Shown: in pieces, positions 14,320 to 19,814 of the stretch
Numbering within the stretch: position 1 is the stretch's first letter
Layout: each line of letters opens with the position of its first letter
Source of the DNA: an uncultured bacterium
GTDB taxonomy: Bacteria; Bacteroidota; Bacteroidia; Bacteroidales; Marinifilaceae
Direction of reading: 5' to 3'
DNA length: 19,814 nucleotides
Assembly (NCBI GenBank): GCA_905216195.1
Contig: CAJMSX010000059.1
Coordinates: 1-19,814 of the forward strand
The notes under the pieces: model-generated
What the model was told of the DNA's origin: nothing
What the model saw: the letters and a program-made list of their open reading frames with translations, nothing else
Databases searched by the model: none
Position numbers and translations under genes: made by a program

Positions 14320-15495
14320 ATGGCAAAAGGGTGGATATGGACCATAAGCGCAGTGATCTTGCTGCTAGGAGCTTGTGAGCGAGAATACGGAGAAAGGGAG
14401 GAAATTTCGCCGGAACCGGGAGAAACCGTTACCGTTTCTCTTCAAATGACATTGGGATCTGGGATGGAAACGGATTTTGACATTGTGCCTATGTTGGAAA
14501 GCCAAGCGGTAAAGGATAGTGTACTGACACGGATTTATAATGAATACCGGGCGCTGGTTATAAAAAAAATAGACAGCCGATGGATAATCGACCGGGTAGT
14601 AACGGCTTATCTGGATGCCGACCCGAAACATGATGAGTTGCTCTGGGATGTAAAGAGAAATACTTCCTTTCTGCCTCTGAAGTTGGAATTACGTCCCGGT
14701 TTTTACCGTATCGTTGTGTTTTTTAACTATCAGGCGGGGAAATGGAATGATGAACTGAAAACAGGAACGATCGTGGAGGATGAAAACAATCCGGACGCCC
14801 CTATCCCTCCGGCTTGGACCTACTTTGTGGGAGGAAAAGGTTTTGAGAATAAAGATTGTTTTGCTCTGAATAAAGAACTCTTTACCGGACAAGCCGAATT
14901 TTCAGTGGAAAAAACCGACGATTTGCATTCCGCTCCTTATCCTTCCGAATGGAAGATAAAAATGGTCCGGCGGGTTTGTTGTTTACGGGGAGTTTTAAAA
15001 GAAAGTCCTCCGGGCGAGGTTCCTTTTATTACAACGATGCATGTTTTTTATACGACTCTGGTAGCCGATCCGGGGAATAAAATTCCGGAGGGGCTGGATA
15101 TCTGGGGGAAAGCCTGGTATAATCAGTCGAATCCCCTGACCCGTACCAAACTTTGCTGGTCGACAGATGGGTGGGTGGTAGCCGGCAATGGAATCAACTA
15201 TATGTTCAGTCTTCCCAACGCGCATGTTTTTGTCCCGTTTTATATTGTGGGCGAGGAAGGATTATCCTGTTCTTTTACGGAGTTGGTAGTTACCGGACAG
15301 TCCGACAACTTCTCTTACCGAGGTAAAGAAGGAAGTGCTATTCATCGGGAATTGCAGCCGGGATTTATCGACGGATTTGTCTTGAAGACCTTGAAGCAAC
15401 AGCCTGATCCTATGGGAAAACCGAAGGAATATTATGTAGAAGAAATAAATGAAAAACCCTCTGATTTGTTCGGTCCGTATCGGGAATGGAATTAA
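14320..15495 (+). CDS. Lipoprotein of the fimbrial locus, family not recognised
   Basis: 391 residues from the ATG at 14320, seven bases after the previous stop; longer in-frame starts inside the upstream gene give a nonsensical N-terminus. The lipobox LLGAC makes Cys19 the lipid anchor, and EREYGEREE follows, a basic/acidic stretch compatible with surface export. PGFYRIVVFFNYQ resembles the first-domain strand of FimB/Mfa2-like proteins, and KIKMVRRVCCLRGVL stands at the usual domain junction. The second domain is rich in Trp, Tyr and Phe (WGKAWYNQSNP, CWSTDGWVV, HVFVPFYIVG), which may indicate a ligand- or glycan-binding face. Function is unknown; a tip adhesin is a reasonable but untested idea. 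Confidence 0.6.
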   Translation: MAKGWIWTISAVILLLGACEREYGEREEISPEPGETVTVSLQMTLGSGMETDFDIVPMLESQAVKDSVLTRIYNEYRALVIKKIDSRWIIDRVVTAYLDADPKHDELLWDVKRNTSFLPLKLELRPGFYRIVVFFNYQAGKWNDELKTGTIVEDENNPDAPIPPAWTYFVGGKGFENKDCFALNKELFTGQAEFSVEKTDDLHSAPYPSEWKIKMVRRVCCLRGVLKESPPGEVPFITTMHVFYTTLVADPGNKIPEGLDIWGKAWYNQSNPLTRTKLCWSTDGWVVAGNGINYMFSLPNAHVFVPFYIVGEEGLSCSFTELVVTGQSDNFSYRGKEGSAIHRELQPGFIDGFVLKTLKQQPDPMGKPKEYYVEEINEKPSDLFGPYREWN

Positions 15496-15565
15496 AACAG
15501 GCAGGAGAGAAGAGGATGGAAAATTTCTTTCGCTAAGGGTTCGGAATATTGATAATAGTGAAGAT

Positions 15566-16477
15566 ATGAAAGTGAAAATAAGATTTGCGTTACTGTTGCT
15601 GCTTGCCTTGACAGGTTGCGTTAAGGAAAAACTGGATCCATGTCCGGTAGGAAAGGTGAAAGTGAATATCTATGCCGAAAAATTTCAGAATCCTTCTGAT
15701 AATCCCGGGGATCAGACAGAGGAAAGAGTAGCAGACCGGCTGGGACATTTGCGTTATTTCCTTTATCAGGAGGGAAGTTTAACAGATAAAGGAGTCATCC
15801 GTGACTTTTCGGGGGTAAACGATGCTTTTTATACCTTGAACTGGGATGCTTTGGATTTCGGCAATTATCAGTTGGTTCTGGTCGGAAACTCGACCAGGGA
15901 CGCTTTATCGGGAGACGAAACTTTACCGGATAACCTGGTACTGACTTATCCCGGCTGCGATTTGACGGAAGATTTCTTTGCGGCGGTATTGCCTTTTGAG
16001 GTCAATTGCAACTGTACTTCCGAATTCAGGGTAGCGCTTTCCCGGGTGCAGGGAGTGGTGCGTTATTCGTTTAAGGGTGTACCGGCGGATTTGACCGATG
16101 TAGAAATCGGAGTGACTCATGTGAGCCATCAGAAATATATTACCGGCGAATATACCGGAGAGGGAGAGGCTGTGAAAAAATATGCTTTTTTGCCGGTAAA
16201 AGTAAATGCCGAAAACAATCCCCGTTTTGCGATAGGCATTTTCCCTACGCTTCCGGAAAAAAGAGCGGTATTTTCCATGAAGTTATACCGGAATCATGAA
16301 AATAATCCCTATTACAATGAGCAGATTTCCGATACTTTGAGAATACGCAGAAATCAATTACTGGACATCATAACGACGTTTTCCGATGGTAAAGTTCAGT
16401 TCGATATTCGTATGGACGGTACTTGGGATGGCACTTCTTCCGGAGGGGATATCGATATTCATTCCTTAATAAAATAG
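15566..16477 (+). CDS. FimB/Mfa2 family fimbrial anchor lipoprotein
   Basis: 303 residues from the ATG at 15566; the upstream in-frame start at 15449 lies inside the preceding gene and lacks a signal peptide. The lipobox LTGC gives Cys18, followed by VKEKLDPCP. A Cys-Pro pair shortly after the lipid-bearing Cys is a hallmark of FimB/Mfa2 anchors, which tether and limit the length of type V pili at the outer membrane. First domain: KVKVNIYAEKF, HLRYFLYQEG, GNYQLVLVGN. The junction motif is FRVALSRVQGVVRYSF. The C-terminus is FDIRMDGTWDGTSSG. It closes the locus, as anchor genes often do not in P. gingivalis (where they follow the major subunit), so the subunit order here differs. Confidence 0.8.
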   Translation: MKVKIRFALLLLLALTGCVKEKLDPCPVGKVKVNIYAEKFQNPSDNPGDQTEERVADRLGHLRYFLYQEGSLTDKGVIRDFSGVNDAFYTLNWDALDFGNYQLVLVGNSTRDALSGDETLPDNLVLTYPGCDLTEDFFAAVLPFEVNCNCTSEFRVALSRVQGVVRYSFKGVPADLTDVEIGVTHVSHQKYITGEYTGEGEAVKKYAFLPVKVNAENNPRFAIGIFPTLPEKRAVFSMKLYRNHENNPYYNEQISDTLRIRRNQLLDIITTFSDGKVQFDIRMDGTWDGTSSGGDIDIHSLIK

Positions 16478-16525
16478 GACCGGGACTCCGGCACATTCGG
16501 GAATCCGGGAAAACAGCAGGAAGAA

Positions 16526-16549
16526 TAGCGGGGAGGTGAGGCCCCGCTA
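16526..16549. terminator. Hairpin between the convergent fimbrial and AsmA-like genes
   Basis: The perfect 8-bp arms TAGCGGGG and CCCCGCTA enclose an 8-base loop. It lies between the stop codons of two convergent genes and can act in both directions. T runs after it are short, so efficiency as an intrinsic terminator is uncertain. Confidence 0.6.
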
Positions 16550-16580
16550 AATAAAAAGCAATGCGTGTTTTTATAAAGGT

Positions 16581-18188
16581 TTATAAACCTACGGAGGACT
16601 TTAGACCGGCCAGCAAAGTTTTCCAGAGATAGTTGAATTGGGAGCGGTAGAGATCTCTTTCCGCACTTCCTTCGCCCTGGCGGGGAGAACGATTCCGATC
16701 GGGATTGTTGTTGTTGATGATCAGTCCGTTGGCTAAAGTGGAAAGAAAGCTCCGGGTTTTAAAATGGCCGTCTTTTTCTTTAACGATTCTTATTTTTAAA
16801 TTTTCATACAGAAGTACCATATCGACCTGAGCTTTCCGATCGTTACCGGTAATTCGGAACGTCATTTCATTGATTTTGCCGGAAGTAATTTTTATGTTAG
16901 CCAGGGGAACGATTGCCGGGTTCAGGGACGGCATTTCCATACTTCCCAGCCGACCTTCGATCCGGAAGTGATTTTCGGTACTGTCTACCGGTAAATGAAA
17001 AGTAGCTTCGAGTAGGCCCTGATCCATGAGTTTTCCCTGGGCTGTTAAGGTGAAATAAGGTTGACGGGCTTTTGGGATATTGGTGAGGCCGGAGAAAGTG
17101 CCGCTCAGACCCTCAAAAGTAACCGTACCGGGGAAATCTGCATGTTCCGCCAATTCCTGATACTCTACATCGATGTGATGTAAACGGATGCTCCGGATAG
17201 CCAAAGGATAAGGGAATTGCTGTACGGATTCGTAAAAGAGCTTTTTGATACGCGGTTTTTGGGCGATTTGTCGGTTTTTAAAGCTACGGATAGTAGCTTT
17301 TTGGAGGCTGACGCTGTCTATTCTCAGCAGCTGTTCTTTCAACAGGCTTTGCATATCGAAACGATAACAGGCGATTTTTCCCGTTTGTATTTCGGTCCAG
17401 TCCGTATGACCGGGAGCTTTCAGTGCAAATATTTCTTTGGAATATTGAGGCAGTAAGCGGATGTCTGCTGCTGAAACGAGCCCTTCTTTTCCTTGTAGGG
17501 AAAAGGTATCGACAGCCAGAAGCTGGGATTTTTGAGCGAAAAAGTTGCGAAAGGACGAAAAGGATAATCGGATATCGCTGCAACTGTAAAAGGGAGTTGC
17601 CGAACCGGGAACGGAATGCAGGCTTAAACTGTCCACCCGTGTATAAAAATCATGCAGTATGTAATTTACCGTGTCCTGATCCTGAATGTTTTCGTAACCG
17701 ATATCTCCCAAGCGAATGTCTGTTCTTTTTAATTCCAGCTGCATCAGCTTCTTTTTCCGTTTATCGGAGAAACCGTTTTTTTTACCCGGGATGTCGGAAG
17801 AACCGGTATGCTGCGCGATTAAAGAGAGAGAGGAAATGTCGATTCCGAATTTCCGGGCCCGGATGTGAAGCACGGAATCCTGTTTTTTGAAATGGATTCC
17901 TTTAATTTCCAGGTTGCGGATGTAGGCGTTTACATATTTCACCGGATGATCCGCTGGAGCCGGTCGTGTGGAATCGGACGTAATCCGGATGTCTTTGAGT
18001 CTTACCGTCCGGCCGATCAGCCGGACTTGTACCGTCTTTATCTGTATGCGGGTGTTTCCCTGGGTTTCTTGATACACTTTTTCTTCTATGGTTTTACGGA
18101 TTTTATTTCCCAGCCACCATTGGCCTCCGAAAAGGAGCACAAGGAGGATGAGGACCACCCAGGCAATAATTTTGAATGTTTTTTTCAT
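16581..18188 (-). CDS. AsmA-like membrane-anchored envelope protein
   Basis: 535 residues. A basic start and one transmembrane helix (about 7-28: IIAWVVLILLVLLFGGQWWLG) are followed by a large beta-strand-rich periplasmic domain. Repeating short amphipathic strands such as VKYVNAYIRNLEIKGIHF, LQLELKRTDIRLGDIGY-type segments, FEGLSGTFSGLTN and EGRLGSMEMPSLNPAIVPLANIKITSGKI are characteristic of AsmA/DUF748-type proteins. These are thought to move or organise lipids between the inner and outer membranes. The C-terminus (FLSTLANGLIINNNNPDRNRSPRQGEG) also fits. It is 68 bp downstream of the bile-salt-hydrolase-like gene in the same direction and may share its transcript. Precise substrate and partners are unknown. 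Confidence 0.7.
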   Translation of the reverse strand: MKKTFKIIAWVVLILLVLLFGGQWWLGNKIRKTIEEKVYQETQGNTRIQIKTVQVRLIGRTVRLKDIRITSDSTRPAPADHPVKYVNAYIRNLEIKGIHFKKQDSVLHIRARKFGIDISSLSLIAQHTGSSDIPGKKNGFSDKRKKKLMQLELKRTDIRLGDIGYENIQDQDTVNYILHDFYTRVDSLSLHSVPGSATPFYSCSDIRLSFSSFRNFFAQKSQLLAVDTFSLQGKEGLVSAADIRLLPQYSKEIFALKAPGHTDWTEIQTGKIACYRFDMQSLLKEQLLRIDSVSLQKATIRSFKNRQIAQKPRIKKLFYESVQQFPYPLAIRSIRLHHIDVEYQELAEHADFPGTVTFEGLSGTFSGLTNIPKARQPYFTLTAQGKLMDQGLLEATFHLPVDSTENHFRIEGRLGSMEMPSLNPAIVPLANIKITSGKINEMTFRITGNDRKAQVDMVLLYENLKIRIVKEKDGHFKTRSFLSTLANGLIINNNNPDRNRSPRQGEGSAERDLYRSQFNYLWKTLLAGLKSSVGL

Positions 18189-18256
18189 AATTGCGAATCA
18201 GTATTAGAAATAGGTTACAAAAGAATGAAGCGGATTCTTTTTGATATCCTACAGGT

Positions 18257-19303
18257 TTAAATATCGAATAAAAAATTCAGTCCGGGATCTTCTTTAAAGC
18301 TGGAAGCTGCATTTCCCGCATAGATTTGCCCGCCTGTGAGGGTTAATTTTTTAATGCCGGCCCCGGCTTGAAAATCCAGGTCTTTCAGATTAACCCAGAA
18401 AATATCCGGATTTAGGGTAGATTCGAAGTAATATACCTTGTTTTTCTGGTCGGCTACCGTTCTCCAGCGGGTAGAAGCTATGTTAGGCTGTTCCGGTACT
18501 GAAATTCCCAGAGGGACCGATACATTACGCATGACGCTGAATACTCCGGCTACAGCTTCCCGGGTATCGGTCGTTTGAGGGATGACCCGGATGTAAAAAG
18601 AAGCGCGCACAAAACGGTCGGAGGCCCGGTTGGTGCCGGGAAGCATAACCAATCCGCCGATTTGTTTCCAGTAGTCGTTTAAAGTTTGCTGTTTGTCATA
18701 AGTGGGAGAGTTGGTCATTACGCGGTACTCTTTCCCTTCGTGAATCACCAGGCGGCCGTCAATGTATTCGAAGATGGCATTGTTTCCGAGGGTGTCGGAA
18801 AGAGAAAGATGGAGGGTGGATTTGGACCCGTTCGGCAAATCGGGGGCGTCTATCCGGAAAAGTTCTTTTTTCAATTCGGTAACCGCCTCTTCTACTGTAG
18901 CAAAGTTGTCGAGTACATATTGAGCCCAGATACTTATTCCCAGTACGGGACGGGTATCCTGAGGACGCGTATAGGAAGATTCAGCCAGGAATAATATGTT
19001 GGCCACCAGTCCTTTTTCATTCATGCCATCGGCCACTCCGATATCGTATCCGGCGGTGACCACACTGCCGTACCGGGAAGTCCAGGTGAGGGTATGGTCT
19101 GTGTGTCCGCCCCGTCTCTGCAGTCCGCGGGGGAATACATATAGATTCGACTGGGGGTCTTCTTTCCAGTCCATCGTGCGGCCTGTGATAACCAGATGCT
19201 GGGGGCCGACATATACGGCTCGGGTGCAGCCTTCACCGTATTTTGCAAACACAAAAAACAACAGATTTATTGCTGTCGCCAGCATAACAATTCTTTTTTT
19301 CAT
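18257..19303 (-). CDS. Choloylglycine hydrolase family enzyme, probable bile salt hydrolase
   Basis: 348 residues from the ATG at 19303; an upstream in-frame ATG at 19495 would place 64 unrelated residues before the signal peptide. Residues 1-25 are a signal peptide, so removal exposes Cys26 as the N-terminal nucleophile of an Ntn hydrolase (CTRAVYVG). The motif GRTMDW supplies Arg42 and Asp45, at the spacing of the classical Cys-Arg-Asp set. MTNSPTYDKQ (Asn198) and NRASDRFVRASFY (Arg233) fit the later active-site residues. The overall wording (YDIGVADGMNEKGLVANILFL, ISIWAQYVLDNFATV, DQKNKVYYFESTL) is very like Bacteroides bile salt hydrolases as I recall them. Such enzymes deconjugate glycine or taurine bile acids in the periplasm. 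Penicillin V acylase activity is the main alternative. Confidence 0.88.
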   Translation of the reverse strand: MKKRIVMLATAINLLFFVFAKYGEGCTRAVYVGPQHLVITGRTMDWKEDPQSNLYVFPRGLQRRGGHTDHTLTWTSRYGSVVTAGYDIGVADGMNEKGLVANILFLAESSYTRPQDTRPVLGISIWAQYVLDNFATVEEAVTELKKELFRIDAPDLPNGSKSTLHLSLSDTLGNNAIFEYIDGRLVIHEGKEYRVMTNSPTYDKQQTLNDYWKQIGGLVMLPGTNRASDRFVRASFYIRVIPQTTDTREAVAGVFSVMRNVSVPLGISVPEQPNIASTRWRTVADQKNKVYYFESTLNPDIFWVNLKDLDFQAGAGIKKLTLTGGQIYAGNAASSFKEDPGLNFLFDI

Positions 19304-19494
19304 AGGGATAGGCGATAAAGTTGTTTTAGGTATACTCCCGCAGACAGGAAAAAGTTTCGTTCGGGGTACGCTGTTGGTAGAGAGAAAGGCCCCACAGAAT
19401 TTTCCCGGAATGCCGCTGGCCTGTAAGCAAGTAATTTTCGTCAGGTTTGCGCTTTTCGCTGGGACAGTACTTTCCTTAATATGTAAAAAGGACA

Positions 19495-19523
19495 TGACAA
19501 AATTCTCCAGGAAAATTTCGTCA
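19495..19523 (-). terminator. Hairpin with T run behind the KGG gene
   Basis: The minus strand reads TGACGAAATT, a 9-base loop, then AATTTTGTCA, with one wobble pair, followed by TGTCCTTTTT. It lies 80 bp after the KGG-repeat gene stop and could end that transcript. The stem is AT-rich, so confidence is limited. The surrounding gap of about 300 bp (19304-19602) shows nothing else I can support. Confidence 0.35.
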
Positions 19524-19602
19524 TGCCTTATTCGCGGATCGTTCGATCTGCTTCAATGGTAAATAGAAAGAATGCAAAGCCAGAGCTATGCACGCTTTAC
19601 AT

Positions 19603-19814
19603 TTAACGTTTTCCACCGCGAGAAGCTTCGCCTCCCTTACGTCCGGCTTCTACATGTTGTTCGTGGCTTCCGCCCTGTGTTCCGGAGCTTCTTCCTTCTT
19701 CGTTTTCAGCTTCGCTGCCTGAACTTTTGCCTCTGCCTCCGTGAGAAGCTTCGCCTCCCTTACGTCCGGCTTCTACATGCTGTTCGTGGCTGCCTCCTTG
19801 GCTTTGGCTGCCGC
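19603..19814 (-). CDS. KGG-repeat protein (stress-induced protein type), N-terminus beyond window
   Basis: I translated this frame by hand. It is open from the right edge to the TAA at 19603-19605, about 69 residues of C-terminal sequence. The 5' end is missing. It is hydrophilic and very rich in Gly, Glu, Ser and Lys. It contains two copies of GSHEQHVEAGRKGGEAS, 41 residues apart, linked by a Gly/Ser/Glu-rich spacer, and ends SRGGKR. GRKGGEAS is the core of the KGG (stress-induced bacterial acidophilic repeat) motif, found in small, probably disordered proteins such as E. coli YciG. Function is poorly known; stress or stationary-phase induction is reported for relatives. Confidence 0.75.
   Translation of the reverse strand, partial: GSQSQGGSHEQHVEAGRKGGEASHGGRGKSSGSEAENEEGRSSGTQGGSHEQHVEAGRKGGEASRGGKR
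19620..19792 (-). repeat. Two ~50-bp direct repeats inside the KGG gene
   Basis: Blocks starting at 19620 and 19743 (offset 123 bp, 41 codons) are almost identical over about 49 bp, with a single difference (catgttg versus catgctg). The 123-bp period keeps the reading frame, so the repeat could expand or contract without breaking the gene. Confidence 0.8.

Noticed and set aside
1..19814. CRISPR array, complete insertion sequence, rRNA or prophage genes
   Set aside because: No regularly spaced short repeats with unique spacers, transposase, integrase, rRNA or phage structural genes were seen. The only tandem array is the 128-bp tRNA-linked repeat.

Overview
The window looks like a chromosomal segment of a Bacteroidota bacterium, most likely order Bacteroidales from a gut-type lineage. 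This rests on repeated TAnnTTTG-type -7 boxes, A-rich rather than Shine-Dalgarno-like start contexts, several predicted lipoproteins of the fimbrillin/FimB-Mfa2 type, DUF3575 and DUF3868 proteins, and a bile-salt-hydrolase-like enzyme of the kind known from Bacteroides. Genus and species cannot be fixed from the sequence alone.

Left part (1-2960). An AT-rich, accessory-looking block on the minus strand holds a PadR-type regulator, a HAAS/DUF1700-like membrane protein that overlaps it by 4 bp, and a serine beta-lactamase-family hydrolase that runs off the left edge. A nearly identical 23-bp palindrome lies before padR and again before the hydrolase, so the module probably has its own operator. 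To the right are an inverted repeat, a decayed response-regulator fragment, and a tandem 128-bp repeat whose units carry the 3' end and terminator of the adjacent tRNA-Ser(UGA). The fragment is cut off exactly where the repeat starts. This looks like a tRNA-linked recombination scar.

Middle part (3024-8392). Mostly housekeeping genes: nhaA (Na+/H+ antiporter), a UDP-glucuronate 4-epimerase-like nucleotide-sugar epimerase, mtaB (tRNA methylthiotransferase) and, divergently, lpxB (lipid A disaccharide synthase). Between the epimerase and mtaB there is a 23-bp perfect palindrome preceded by a possible promoter, which may mark a short RNA.

Right-centre part (8851-16477). A seven-gene plus-strand locus: a DUF3575 outer-membrane protein, a DUF3868 protein with an OmpA-like region, and five consecutive lipoproteins. 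The first two lipoproteins look like paralogues, and the last has the FimB/Mfa2 anchor signature. The locus probably encodes a Bacteroidales type V pilus-like or related surface structure. A 458-bp gene-free AT-rich leader precedes it.

Right end (16581-19814), minus strand. An AsmA-like envelope protein, a choloylglycine-hydrolase-family enzyme (bile salt hydrolase-like, with catalytic Cys26 after a signal peptide), and the 3' part of a KGG-repeat (stress-induced protein type) gene. No CRISPR array, complete insertion sequence, rRNA or prophage gene was seen.
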